Positions 1-7,140 of a stretch of DNA of 64,000 bases are shown here, piece after piece. The notes under the pieces were generated by a model. It made no database searches and was not told where the DNA came from. It saw only the letters and a program-made list of their open reading frames with translations. The stretch lies in the NCBI GenBank assembly GCA_026395515.1, contig JAPLYN010000003.1, positions 62,001-126,000 of the forward strand, in the 5' to 3' direction. The first letter of the stretch is position 1. Each line of letters starts with the position of its first letter. The stretch is from Candidatus Peregrinibacteria bacterium (GTDB taxonomy: Bacteria > Patescibacteriota > Gracilibacteria > UBA1369 > LOWO2-01-FULL-3). The position numbers and the translations under genes were made by a program.

Positions 1-35
1 GTAGCCAATAAGTGGATGATTGTTAAGGGAATTTT

Positions 36-51
36 TTGTATAATGGGTTCA
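36..51 (+). promoter_or_regulatory. Leaderless promoter of the PRC-barrel gene
   Basis: A consensus TATAAT at 39-44 lies six bases before the ATG at 51. Initiation 6-8 bases past the -10 box would place the mRNA 5' end at or next to the start codon, so the message is probably leaderless. No good -35 is visible. The TTG at 36 overlaps the -10 box and is unlikely to be a start. Confidence 0.55.
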
Positions 52-578
52 TGGACAGATTTTACACAAAAATTATAGGAATTCCCGTAGTAGAAGATGA
101 CGGTTTAAGGGCTTTAACTACAGTAAAAGACCTAGTCGTAGATCCAGAGAAGGGAAAGGTCTTGGCTTTTGTGGTAGATGCAGGGAAAAATTTGATTATC
201 ATGCCGATGGACATAATTTCATGGCACGATGTCCTACATATCAACCATCGTGACTCAATTATTCATGGTGATGATATTTTTCGAGTACAGACAGTTCAGA
301 AAGAAGGAACGAAGATTTTTGGCAATAGAGTGGAGACAAAAGACGGAAAATATTTAGGCAACGTAGTGGACTATGCCATTGATAATCATTTAATGGTTTT
401 GAAAAAATTATTTGTTTCTAAAGGCTTTTTGGGATTAGTGAGATTCGACAGCAGAGTGATTGCTTCAAAAAATATTATAGAAATTTTGCCTGAAAAAATT
501 ATCGTAAAAGATGATATTGGAACAGTGAAAGAATCTACAAAAGAAAAAATTCCAGTAGGAGAAGCGGCAGCGGCATAA
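51..578 (+). CDS. PRC-barrel domain protein
   Basis: Soluble protein of 175 residues that looks like two PRC-barrel units in tandem. The first (about residues 4-75) reads IIGIPVVEDDG, then VKDLVVDPEKGKVLAFVVD; the second (about 80-150) reads IFGNRVETKDGKYLGNVVDYAID. PRC barrels are small beta folds used in RNA processing (RimM), photosystems and sporulation proteins. No catalytic motif is seen, so a binding or scaffold role is inferred. The tail is Lys/Glu-rich and ends in alanines. The ATG at 51 is preferred over the upstream TTG because a -10 box sits immediately before it. Two terminator hairpins follow, so it is probably monocistronic. The same domain begins the MgtE/CBS protein at 30525. 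Confidence 0.7.
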   Translation: MDRFYTKIIGIPVVEDDGLRALTTVKDLVVDPEKGKVLAFVVDAGKNLIIMPMDIISWHDVLHINHRDSIIHGDDIFRVQTVQKEGTKIFGNRVETKDGKYLGNVVDYAIDNHLMVLKKLFVSKGFLGLVRFDSRVIASKNIIEILPEKIIVKDDIGTVKESTKEKIPVGEAAAA

Positions 579-591
579 AGAGAATGACTGC

Positions 592-614
592 GCCGGAAAG
601 CTCCGGCATTATTT
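592..614 (+). terminator. Intrinsic terminator of the PRC-barrel gene
   Basis: GCCGGA (592-597), a four-base loop and TCCGGC (602-607), followed by the T-rich ATTATTTT. Confidence 0.7.
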
Positions 615-623
615 TGCATAAAT

Positions 624-647
624 AAAAGCCCCCTTGCGGAGGCTTTT
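624..647. terminator. Bidirectional terminator between convergent genes
   Basis: AAAAGCC (624-630) pairs with GGCTTTT (641-647), and an inner CC/GG pair adds to the stem. The flanking A and T tracts give U-runs in both directions, so it can end the PRC-barrel transcript and the pilin transcript. Confidence 0.75.
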
Positions 648-693
648 AAGCGGTCATTTATTAATTGCCAGGCGCGAAGGCCGTGGCTGTGGA

Positions 694-1077
694 TCATCCA
701 CCAGTTCCTGTACCTGCTCCGAGGATTGCGTTTACAGCTACGAAAGATAACATAATGATTACGATACCAATCAAAGCGTACATAATAATTTTCTTTGCTT
801 TACCAACAGCTTCGTCGTTACCAGCAGAACTTACGTAAGTAACACCTCCGTAAATTACCATGATAACAGCTAGAAGTCCGAGGAATCCTAAGAAGTAATC
901 AACGATAGTAAGAATAAGAGCTTTCAAGCTAGTCTGTCCACCTGTTAAGTCGCTTACAGATGAAGGACCTTCAGCTGTAATAGCTGCATGAGCTACGAAT
1001 GAGTACATGCTTAGCATACCTACTGTAATAGCCAACACTACGAGAGCCTGCTTGAGGATTTGAGTTTTTGATTTCAT
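694..1077 (-). CDS. VirB2/TrbC-like pilin with signal peptide
   Basis: Small 127-residue membrane protein. It has an N-terminal signal segment (residues 10-31, ending in VAHAA), a short polar stretch, then two transmembrane helices (about 52-75 and 97-118) separated by a Gly/Lys loop with GGVTYVSSAGNDEAVGKAKK. The sequence ends in Gly/Thr repeats. This is the architecture of VirB2/TrbC pilins and the related Mbov_0395-type proteins common in CPR genomes, where they occur apart from recognisable type IV secretion operons. Here too no conjugation genes are adjacent. The function as a pilus or other envelope subunit is inferred. A second relative lacking the signal peptide is encoded at 56055. 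Confidence 0.7.
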   Translation of the reverse strand: MKSKTQILKQALVVLAITVGMLSMYSFVAHAAITAEGPSSVSDLTGGQTSLKALILTIVDYFLGFLGLLAVIMVIYGGVTYVSSAGNDEAVGKAKKIIMYALIGIVIIMLSFVAVNAILGAGTGTGG

Positions 1078-1151
1078 AGGGGAAATAAGTTATTTTCGAA
1101 ATTTATTATAACAAAAATACTTCTTTTTATGCAAGGAAGTAAATTGATTAT

Positions 1152-2069
1152 TTAAAGTTTCTGCAGGCCATTTGCAGATAAGATTTGCACTTCCTCCTGT
1201 AAGGTAAGCCCAAATTTGAGTTTTACGGCTTGGCGAGCGAAGCGAGCTAATTTGAGAATATCTTGCGATGTTGCTCCGCCTAAATTTACTAAAAAGTTTC
1301 CATGCTTGGTGGAAATTTGTGCTTGGCCAATTGTTTTTCCTTTTAGTCCGGCTTGTTCAATGAGGCGTCCGGCAGGAACTGCTTTGCTTGGATTTTTGAA
1401 AAATGAACCAGTGCTAGCACCAAAAGGTTGTTTGGCGATGCGGGACTGGCGAATTTCAGTCATCATTTTTTTCTGATCTTCTGCAGACATTGTGCGTTTT
1501 TCTAATTTAAAAGTAGCGGAAAGAACAATTTCTTTAGAAGTTTTTACTTTGCTTTGGCGATATTTGAAATTGAAATAATTATTTGGGACTTTGCGAATTC
1601 TGCAATTTTTATCATCTAAAACAGAAGCTTCAGTGAGAATTTCACTAGTCTCTAAGCCATTGCAGCCGGCATTGCCATAAACGGCTCCACCTACTGTTCC
1701 AGGAAGACCAACCCAACTTTCCAAACCGGAAAGATCATTTTTAATAGAAAAATCTAAGATAGAAGCGATAGAAACTCCAGCGTCTGCAGTCAGGAGAATG
1801 GAACCTTTTGGACCTGGTGAAAGTGAAATATTTTTATTATCAATCTTTATAACAAGGCCGCGGAAACCATTATCATCAAAAAGAATATTGCTGCCACCGC
1901 CCATGATGAAATAGGGGATTTTCTTCTTTTTAGCGAATTTAAATAGGGGAATAAGATCAGCCGGATCTTCGAGTTTATAGAAGAAATCGGCAGGACCACC
2001 TATTTGAAAGGTAGAATATTTGGAAAGTTTCTCGTTAGTGGCTATTGCTAGCTCTTTTTTATTAGGCAT
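1152..2069 (-). CDS. murB: UDP-N-acetylenolpyruvoylglucosamine reductase
   Basis: FAD enzyme that reduces UDP-GlcNAc-enolpyruvate to UDP-MurNAc in the cytoplasmic phase of peptidoglycan synthesis. At 305 residues it has the usual length of a type II MurB. The FAD-binding part includes FQIGGPADFF and GGGSNIL near residues 22-65 and GLPGTVGGAVYGNAGCNG near 122-139. The C-terminal substrate domain carries GSFFKNP with the proton-donor serine (about 222), and QEEVQIL near the end supplies the conserved glutamate. With murD, a FemX-like transferase and several hydrolases in the same window, it indicates a real cell wall. It stands alone, between the pilin gene and a tRNA. Confidence 0.95.
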   Translation of the reverse strand: MPNKKELAIATNEKLSKYSTFQIGGPADFFYKLEDPADLIPLFKFAKKKKIPYFIMGGGSNILFDDNGFRGLVIKIDNKNISLSPGPKGSILLTADAGVSIASILDFSIKNDLSGLESWVGLPGTVGGAVYGNAGCNGLETSEILTEASVLDDKNCRIRKVPNNYFNFKYRQSKVKTSKEIVLSATFKLEKRTMSAEDQKKMMTEIRQSRIAKQPFGASTGSFFKNPSKAVPAGRLIEQAGLKGKTIGQAQISTKHGNFLVNLGGATSQDILKLARFARQAVKLKFGLTLQEEVQILSANGLQKL

Positions 2070-2102
2070 AACGCAGAGGATAATAGCATTTTATAGAATT
2101 TA

Positions 2103-2131
2103 TTGACAGATAGATTCTTTTAAAATAGAAT
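2103..2131 (+). promoter_or_regulatory. Promoter of tRNA-Thr
   Basis: TTGACA at 2103-2108, a 17-bp spacer and TAGAAT at 2126-2131. The tRNA begins 16 bases beyond the -10 box. Confidence 0.75.
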
Positions 2132-2147
2132 TCCGCTGCTTTCACGA

Positions 2148-2222
2148 GCCACCTTAGCTCAGTGGTAGAGCTACTGTTTTGTAAACAGTGGGTCGTCGGT
2201 TCAAATCCGACAGGTGGCTCCA
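2148..2222 (+). tRNA. tRNA-Thr (TGT anticodon)
   Basis: The acceptor GCCACCT pairs with AGGTGGC, the anticodon arm is ACTGT-TTTGTAA-ACAGT with anticodon TGT, and the T arm is GTCGG-TTCAAAT-CCGAC. The CCA end is encoded (2220-2222). It reads ACA codons, with wobble to other ACN. Confidence 0.95.
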
Positions 2223-2228
2223 GCTATT

Positions 2229-2253
2229 AAATGGCTTACGTAAGCCATTTTTT
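2229..2253 (+). terminator. Terminator after tRNA-Thr
   Basis: Near-perfect hairpin: AAATGGCTTA and TAAGCCATTT around a central CG, continuing into a T-run. It also lies just past the stop of the convergent dipeptidase gene and could act on both strands. Confidence 0.8.
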
Positions 2254-2266
2254 GATCATAGAACTT

Positions 2267-3847
2267 TCAAGCTGCTTTTTTCACAACCTGTGCGAAAATT
2301 TCGCGTAAAGCTACTAGTTCATCTACTACTGATGGTAAATGTACGCGTTCACGTGGAGTATGAGCGTCAACAATGAGTGGTCCAATAGAAACGGCTGACA
2401 TTGATCCTCGTGCTTTACCTGCAACTATTCCTGATTCAAGACCAGCATGATAAGCCATCCACTTAGCATCCCCGGCAGCTTTTTGAACTGCTTCGGTTAC
2501 GATTGCCACCGCTTCGGAATTAGTAGGATCTTCCAACCATCCTGCTGTTGGCTCTTCTGCTTGTTTTAATGTAGCACCATGAGCAAGATACATAGCCCTG
2601 ATTTCAGCAAGTTTTGCTCTCGTTTCTTCAACTCTTGCGCCACGAGTCATTGAAGCCACCGTAACATCATCTTGGTTTGTAGCTAGTACTCCTAAATTAT
2701 TTGATAGCGTAACAAGTTTGCCAACATTTGGAAGCTCGGCGCTTGAGAATGGTCCTGTTGGAATTTCAGCAATAACTCCCAACAATCTGGATTTAAGATC
2801 ACTGCTTAAAGCACCAACTAATTCCACTGATTCGGTTTGGATTAAAGTGATATCAATTTTTTGAGCATTTTTAGCAAGTAATTCACCAGTCACACTTGGA
2901 TCTTCTACTTCTTTGCCTTTCTTTAATTCCTCAATATATGATCTTATTACTTCTTCAAGAGCGGCAACAGAATCAGTAGGAATGGCGATAGTCGCACTAG
3001 CTTTAGAAGGAACTGAATTTCTTTTTTCACCACCATCAATTTTTAAAATTTTTAAATCTCCGGCAGCTTCTTGTAAACGTGAAAGCAATTCACCCATTGA
3101 TTTGATTGAACTACCTAAACCAAGATGAATTTGTACGCCTGAATGTCCTCCGGGAAATCCTTTTAATTCTAAATCCATTCTTGTATATTCTTCTGGCAAA
3201 GCTTCGCGTTCACCAATGGGGAAAGAAGCTACTGTATCAGCATTTCCCGCGCAACCAATACAAATGTTCACTGAACCTTCTTCAGAATCAAGGTTTAAAA
3301 GAATTCCGGTTTCTGGAATCAAGCGAGGATCTAATTCTTTCGCTCCTGACATTCCTGTTTCTTCGTCTACTGTGACTAAAATTGTAACTGGTCCGTGTTC
3401 CAATGTTGGATCCATCATTGTTGCTACAGCTAAAGCTACTCCCATTCCGTTATCTGCGCCTAAAGTGGTTTCTTGACCAATGGTTTGTACCCACAATCCT
3501 TTTTCATCGCCTTCTTCTCCTTTGTCCACAATCTCGGCATGACGTGGCAAATGTGCGTCAGTAGGAAAAGTTACTTGATCCATATGTCCTTGCATCACTA
3601 CTGGCATTACATTTTCTAGACCGGGAGTTGCTGGGACTTGGAATGCTACGTTTCCGGCTTCATCTTGATCTACCTTCCATCCTTGTTCTGTGGCTACGTC
3701 GATCAAGTGAGCTCTAATAGCTTCTTCCTGCTTAGATGCTCGTGGATGATTTGTGATTCCGCTAAAAACCTGTAGAACGCGGACTAAGTCAGGGTTTTGT
3801 GCAAGTAGTGGGTGGTCGCGGTATTGATCGATATTATTGATTGCCAT
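2267..3847 (-). CDS. pepD: Aminoacyl-histidine dipeptidase, M20C family
   Basis: Cytosolic di-zinc dipeptidase of 526 residues, slightly longer than E. coli PepD (485). M20 metal-site signatures appear in order: MQGHMDQV (near residue 88), TLGADNGMGVA (near 145) and DEETGMSGA with the catalytic acid pair (near 178), then a late H in MAYHAGLESG. A lid/dimerisation insert occupies the middle, including the GGHSGVQIH segment. The role is salvage of amino acids from short peptides, which suits an organism that probably imports nutrients. It is probably monocistronic: an intergenic region of 266 bp separates it from the next gene upstream. Confidence 0.88.
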   Translation of the reverse strand: MAINNIDQYRDHPLLAQNPDLVRVLQVFSGITNHPRASKQEEAIRAHLIDVATEQGWKVDQDEAGNVAFQVPATPGLENVMPVVMQGHMDQVTFPTDAHLPRHAEIVDKGEEGDEKGLWVQTIGQETTLGADNGMGVALAVATMMDPTLEHGPVTILVTVDEETGMSGAKELDPRLIPETGILLNLDSEEGSVNICIGCAGNADTVASFPIGEREALPEEYTRMDLELKGFPGGHSGVQIHLGLGSSIKSMGELLSRLQEAAGDLKILKIDGGEKRNSVPSKASATIAIPTDSVAALEEVIRSYIEELKKGKEVEDPSVTGELLAKNAQKIDITLIQTESVELVGALSSDLKSRLLGVIAEIPTGPFSSAELPNVGKLVTLSNNLGVLATNQDDVTVASMTRGARVEETRAKLAEIRAMYLAHGATLKQAEEPTAGWLEDPTNSEAVAIVTEAVQKAAGDAKWMAYHAGLESGIVAGKARGSMSAVSIGPLIVDAHTPRERVHLPSVVDELVALREIFAQVVKKAA

Positions 3848-4113
3848 GATGGATAATTAAAGATAGGGGATCAACTTACCACAACTTGATTTCGCGTAAA
3901 ACTGAAAATTATGACTATATCTTTCTACCTCCAACTTCTCTCTAATACATCAAAGATCTGAACCGACCTCTTGTTTCAGATCAAGCAGCTCACGTACGTA
4001 AACTTCATCCACGCACCGTCTGCCACCCTCCAATTCCTTCACTATGCGCCTTTTCTCTATACTAAAAGGAAAACGAAAGACCGTGTAACAAGCGTGACGT
4101 GCCTGTCCATTTT
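3848..4113. other. Intergenic region with one hairpin
   Basis: No convincing ORF on either strand. The clear element is an 8-bp inverted repeat, GATCTGAA (3955-3962) with TTCAGATC (3975-3982), around a 12-base loop. On the minus strand it falls between the upstream orphan gene and pepD and could be a weak terminator or part of the pepD leader. No strong promoter was found. Confidence 0.4.
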
Positions 4114-4626
4114 TTATTCTCTGATAAATCTAATAAGAGCAGGGTCTCTTTTTTGGAAGTAGGCGAGGAGTTCTGGGTTATTTCGAGAAATTTCTTCGAG
4201 AGATATTTGTCGAAATCCTAGTGCCGATAGGGCACCGGCGAATTTTTGGTGAGTGGAGGAAATTATTGTTTTATCAGAATAATCTCTGTCTAATACTCCT
4301 TTCACTGCATCTGTAGAAGCGGACAATTGAGATAAAAAATTGCCTGTTTGTCCTGGGAAAAAACTTAGTCCTCCTAAGGCGTAAACTTTTTTGCCTTCTT
4401 GAGAGGTGAGGCCAGTGTCTTTTACGTAAAGAGAAGCTAAGGGAATTTTTTCTGCATCGTCGCAAATGCAATATAGTGCTCCGTCTTTTACTAATTCTTG
4501 AATTTCTTCTGGCTGCAAAACATCCATAAAAGAAACCTCTTTCGCGGCTTCCTTCTGCATAGAATTGACATCCTGAACAAGCTGCTCGTCTTCCAAATCT
4601 CTGGCTTTAATTACGTTGATAGCCAT
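4114..4626 (-). CDS. Uncharacterised 170-residue protein
   Basis: Not recognised with certainty. The length, a central hydrophobic strand pattern (GALYCICDDAEKIPLASLYVKD, then KKVYALGGLSFFPGQTGNF) and a C-terminal part mentioning a lone 'ALGFRQIS' resemble the fold pattern of GNAT acetyltransferases, where a late Leu-Gly-Phe often precedes the last strand. The acetyl-CoA loop is not clear. No signal peptide or membrane segment. It follows the small gene at 4639-4890 by 12 bases and is probably co-transcribed from the promoter near 4913-4941. Confidence 0.55.
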   Translation of the reverse strand: MAINVIKARDLEDEQLVQDVNSMQKEAAKEVSFMDVLQPEEIQELVKDGALYCICDDAEKIPLASLYVKDTGLTSQEGKKVYALGGLSFFPGQTGNFLSQLSASTDAVKGVLDRDYSDKTIISSTHQKFAGALSALGFRQISLEEISRNNPELLAYFQKRDPALIRFIRE

Positions 4627-4638
4627 TTGAAATAAGAA

Positions 4639-4890
4639 TTAAGCGGCGAGGTCTAGATCGATGCCGAGTTCTTTAGCTTTTGCTCGAAGCAATGGCTCGT
4701 ACTGAGGATGATTTCCTTGGCGAATATTATCTAATGTTGCAAGTGCAAATCGTACTGCAGTGCGTGTATCAGATGCTGCAAAATGAGGAAGATGATCATC
4801 AATTGCTACTTTAAGTATATCCTCTTTTCTTGCTTCAACTCGCTGAACAGCTGGTTGAATTTGCGCTAAATAATCTAGGTGTTCGTTCAT
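4639..4890 (-). CDS. Small uncharacterised protein, 83 residues
   Basis: Acidic, helical-looking protein beginning MNEHLDYLAQIQPAVQR. No known motif is recognised. The longer frame reaching 4971 would start upstream of a good promoter (-35 at 4936-4941, -10 at 4913-4918), so the ATG at 4890 is chosen. First gene of a two-gene unit with the 170-residue orphan downstream. Confidence 0.6.
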   Translation of the reverse strand: MNEHLDYLAQIQPAVQRVEARKEDILKVAIDDHLPHFAASDTRTAVRFALATLDNIRQGNHPQYEPLLRAKAKELGIDLDLAA

Positions 4891-4912
4891 ATTTTTGTAA
4901 TTACGGATGAAT

Positions 4913-4941
4913 TTTATACAATAAATATCTATTGAGGTCAA
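4913..4941 (-). promoter_or_regulatory. Promoter of the two-orphan operon
   Basis: On the minus strand TTGACC (4936-4941), a 17-bp spacer and TATAAA (4913-4918). The -10 box ends 23 bases before the ATG at 4890. Confidence 0.65.
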
Positions 4942-5028
4942 TACTTCAGATTGATATTTTGGGGGATTCATCTATTATGACCTCTTATTTTGGCCGAGCT
5001 GTGCCAGAATTTGAGATCTTTGAAAATT

Positions 5029-5039
5029 AATATCCGCTC
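5029..5039 (+). repeat. Left inverted repeat of the GC-rich cassette
   Basis: AATATCCGCTC, matched in reverse complement at 6616-6626. It coincides with the point where base composition changes. Confidence 0.55.
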
Positions 5040-5254
5040 GCGAGAGAGAAACTTGTCTGCTGTGATGATGAAAGTTCTTCTGCCTTAGGGTGTGAAGTGG
5101 CTGTCGTCTCGGTCCGCTTAGGTGGACTCAGTAGGTAGGTCGCTCTCTGCGAGATAACAACAATTTTAATTCGCTGGCTCGGAATGGTTCCGGGTTGGCT
5201 GCAAGTGTGGAAAGTTCAATGCGTCGCTCGAGGAGTGATGCAGGAGGAAAGGAC
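5037..5254 (+). promoter_or_regulatory. Structured 5' leader of the MFS gene
   Basis: The segment CTCGCGAGAGAG near 5037-5048 is complementary, with one bulge, to CTCTCTGCGAG near 5143-5153, so about 100 bases could be closed into one domain. A six-pair hairpin GTCCGC-TTAG-GTGGAC lies inside it. A leader of this kind may be a cis-regulatory RNA, but it matches no riboswitch consensus I recognise. Confidence 0.35.
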
Positions 5255-6514
5255 ATGGAAACTAAGAAATTCGTGAGCAAGCTCTTCGGTACCTCGGCGA
5301 AAATGTACTGGTTCTTCGGAAGCCTGTACTTCGTCGAAGGACTGCTGTCGAGCTTCCTCGGAAGTGTGTTCCTGTGGCGTCTGTCGCAGGCTGGCATCGC
5401 TGGCGCTGATGAGATTGGAAACACCAAGGCCTTCGCCATGGTTCCCTGGCTCATCAAGCCGGTGTTCGCCATCCTGGTGGATAGGACGGCTAGCAAGCTC
5501 AAGTGGGTCGTCGGCGGTTCGCTGCTGATGATCGCGCTGATCCTTGCAATGCCGTTGATCGACGGGAAGATTTTCGCCCTCGTGTCGGCGACCTTCCTGC
5601 TCATCAACCTCTCGATCTCGATGATCGACGTCCCCGCAGATGGACTGGCAGTGCAGATCGTGCCGGAAAAAATGCTGGGATTCGTCAACGGTGTCGAGAA
5701 AGCGGCGCTCTACTTCGGGGTTCTCGTCGGTGGAGCCGGAGCTCTCACCCTGGTCGCACTCAAAGTGGACTGGGTAGATATCTGCGTTCTGCTGGCGGTG
5801 ATCGTACTGATCTTCGCCATGGTTCTACCGTGGATGTTGGGTACAAGGCTCGGCATCCAAGACAACAACACCAACCGTGAGAAAGGAGGGAAGAGTTTCC
5901 AGTGGAAAGAGTTTCTGGGCTTCCTGAAATCGTCACAGATCGTGTGGGCGATGGTGCTCGGCCTGCTGGCAAATTTCGCAGCGGGTTTCACAAGTACCAT
6001 TCCTTATCCGATTCTCATTAAACTCGGCTACACAAATGCTGATTTCGCAACCATGAACTACGGTGATCCCATCGCTATGATAGCGGGGGTAGTTGCCGGA
6101 GGAGTGGTGGCGAGGTATGCATCCAAGGCCCTGAGCATGGGGATCGGGATGATCATGGTGGGGTTGAGTTACAGCGCTCTAGGCGTGTTCTTTTCCTCCC
6201 TTGGCAACCACATGTTCTTCTTCGTGTTGAGCTGGACCTGCTCGTTCGTGGTTGCGTTTGCGGACATCACCATGATGAAACTATTCATGGGTCTGTCTGA
6301 CAAGCGCTTCCCGGCGCTCAGCTTCGCTCTGCTCGTGACGATGTCGAACCTCTGCAACTTCGCAAGTCCGCTGGCAAGTCGCTTGGCGGTCGATGCAGGG
6401 AATCCGCTGAACAACGCCCACGTCTTTGTGATTGGTGGCGGTGTGCAGTTCCTGACTCTCGTTCCACTCGCATTCATCTGGCGGTGGCAGAGAAAGGAGA
6501 AGGAGGCTTCGTGA
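5255..6514 (+). CDS. MFS transporter, AmpG/PAT-like
   Basis: Integral inner-membrane protein of 419 residues with about 12 hydrophobic helices, as expected for the major facilitator superfamily. After helix 2 it reads LVDRTASKLKW, the usual charged loop 2-3 motif, and the N-terminal YFVEGLLSS resembles the PAT/AmpG and folate-biopterin branches. The substrate cannot be deduced. The ATG at 5255 is chosen because GGAGG lies seven bases upstream; the open frame extends 20 codons further up without support. Codon usage is strongly C/G-ending (CTG, ATC, GTG), unlike every neighbour, and the gene lies within inverted repeats, so recent transfer from a GC-rich donor is likely. Confidence 0.75.
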   Translation: METKKFVSKLFGTSAKMYWFFGSLYFVEGLLSSFLGSVFLWRLSQAGIAGADEIGNTKAFAMVPWLIKPVFAILVDRTASKLKWVVGGSLLMIALILAMPLIDGKIFALVSATFLLINLSISMIDVPADGLAVQIVPEKMLGFVNGVEKAALYFGVLVGGAGALTLVALKVDWVDICVLLAVIVLIFAMVLPWMLGTRLGIQDNNTNREKGGKSFQWKEFLGFLKSSQIVWAMVLGLLANFAAGFTSTIPYPILIKLGYTNADFATMNYGDPIAMIAGVVAGGVVARYASKALSMGIGMIMVGLSYSALGVFFSSLGNHMFFFVLSWTCSFVVAFADITMMKLFMGLSDKRFPALSFALLVTMSNLCNFASPLASRLAVDAGNPLNNAHVFVIGGGVQFLTLVPLAFIWRWQRKEKEAS

Positions 6515-6527
6515 AGTCCAGGAAAGT

Positions 6528-6559
6528 GGGGCGGGGTGCGCGAAAGCGTGCCCCGCCCC
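6528..6559 (+). terminator. GC-rich hairpin after the MFS gene
   Basis: GGGGCGGGGTGCGC (6528-6541), GAAA tetraloop, then GCGTGCCCCGCCCC (6546-6559): 14 consecutive pairs including two G-U. No U-tract follows, so it may act as an mRNA 3' stabiliser or a terminator of the donor type. Confidence 0.6.
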
Positions 6560-6615
6560 TGGCGGTCGAGGTTTGCAAAAATCTCCCGTAAAAAATTGTT
6601 TACGTTACTTACAGA

Positions 6616-6626
6616 GAGCGGATATT
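6616..6626 (-). repeat. Right inverted repeat of the GC-rich cassette
   Basis: Reverse complement of AATATCCGCTC found at 5029-5039. It abuts the 3' end of the neighbouring orphan gene. Confidence 0.55.
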
Positions 6627-6627
6627 T

Positions 6628-6855
6628 TTAAATTGCTGCGTCTAGGATTGTTTCAATTCTAGAAACAAGATCTCCAGCACCAGCTGCTTCTAAAGTTTCT
6701 ACTACTGGGCCTAAAGAATTTTCGGAAATAGGAAGTCCTAGCTCTCTTCTTAATTGATGTCTGAAAATATTTACGCCACCTTCGTTTCTTCTATTTCCAT
6801 TTTCAAATTCATTTAATAGTCCTCTAACAGCTTCAACGTTTATTTGTCCCTCCAT
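6628..6855 (-). CDS. Small uncharacterised protein at the 3' end of the ilv operon
   Basis: Protein of 75 residues, mostly helical in pattern (VEAVRGLLNEFENGN, then LGPVVETLEAAGAGDLVSRIETILDAA). No known domain is recognised. It starts 36 bases after ilvN with no terminator visible between, so it is probably the last gene of the ilv transcript. Its stop codon is two bases from the GC-rich cassette, so the natural operon terminator may have been displaced by the insertion. Confidence 0.5.
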   Translation of the reverse strand: MEGQINVEAVRGLLNEFENGNRRNEGGVNIFRHQLRRELGLPISENSLGPVVETLEAAGAGDLVSRIETILDAAI

Positions 6856-6891
6856 ATATTATTTGAATTAATTTTAGGAGGCCGATTCTAA

Positions 6892-7140
6892 CTAATCTTC
6901 AATTTTTTCACAATAGACACTGGTCACTGGAATCAAACTTTCTAATTTTTGCATGACCGTTTTTACGCTTAAACGAGGCGTAGAAATCACCATGTGAATA
7001 TCAGAAAAAACTTCTTTATCATCAATTGGCGCAACGTCGAGAGAACGAATGTTTACTTCGAATTTTCGCAGTCTGGTAGCAATTCTGGCAAGTACACCAA
7101 CTTCATTTTTCACTCTAAGTGTGACCCTGTAATAAGTCAT
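6892..7140 (-). CDS. ilvN: Acetolactate synthase small (ACT) subunit
   Basis: Regulatory subunit of acetohydroxyacid synthase. It is a single ACT domain of 82 residues: YYRVTLRVKNEVGVLARIATRLRKFEVNIRSLDVAP, with the Gly and Asn-rich ligand loop (VGVLARI and VNIRSL). It is short, like E. coli IlvM rather than the 160-residue two-domain IlvN. ACT domains of this family bind valine or another branched-chain amino acid and set feedback sensitivity. The start lies inside the end of ilvB (26-base overlap), so translation is coupled and 1:1 production is expected. Confidence 0.88.
   Translation of the reverse strand: MTYYRVTLRVKNEVGVLARIATRLRKFEVNIRSLDVAPIDDKEVFSDIHMVISTPRLSVKTVMQKLESLIPVTSVYCEKIED

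Larger units (their letters stand above)
5029..6626. mobile_element. GC-rich single-gene cassette bounded by inverted repeats
   Basis: The base composition changes abruptly, from AT-rich flanks to a stretch that looks roughly 55-60 percent GC by eye. Both edges carry the same 11-mer, AATATCCGCTC, in opposite orientation (5029-5039 and 6616-6626). Inside lie a structured leader, one MFS gene with a strong Shine-Dalgarno and a GC-rich hairpin. The right edge stops two bases short of the neighbouring gene's stop codon. No transposase is present, so it could be a non-autonomous or recombined element, or simply transferred DNA. No clear target duplication is visible; a weak AAATT occurs outside both ends. 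Confidence 0.45.

Noticed and set aside
661-696. Possible read-through of the pilin TGA stop under code 25 (UGA = Gly), giving a longer Gly/Ser tail
   Set aside because: RF2 is encoded at 43918 and Gly-rich genes such as ftsZ use GGN only, so UGA is a true stop.
694-1077. Conjugation or integrative element signalled by VirB2-like pilins
   Set aside because: No VirB4, VirD4, relaxase or other type IV secretion gene occurs anywhere in the window.
5037-5254. Known riboswitch upstream of the transporter (THF, SAM, preQ1)
   Set aside because: The conserved cores of these classes, as I remember them, are not found; only generic stem complementarity is seen.
5128-5688. Open frame of 186 codons antisense to the MFS gene
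   Set aside because: A shadow of GC-rich codon usage. No Shine-Dalgarno, no family likeness, and the sense frame is clearly a membrane transporter.
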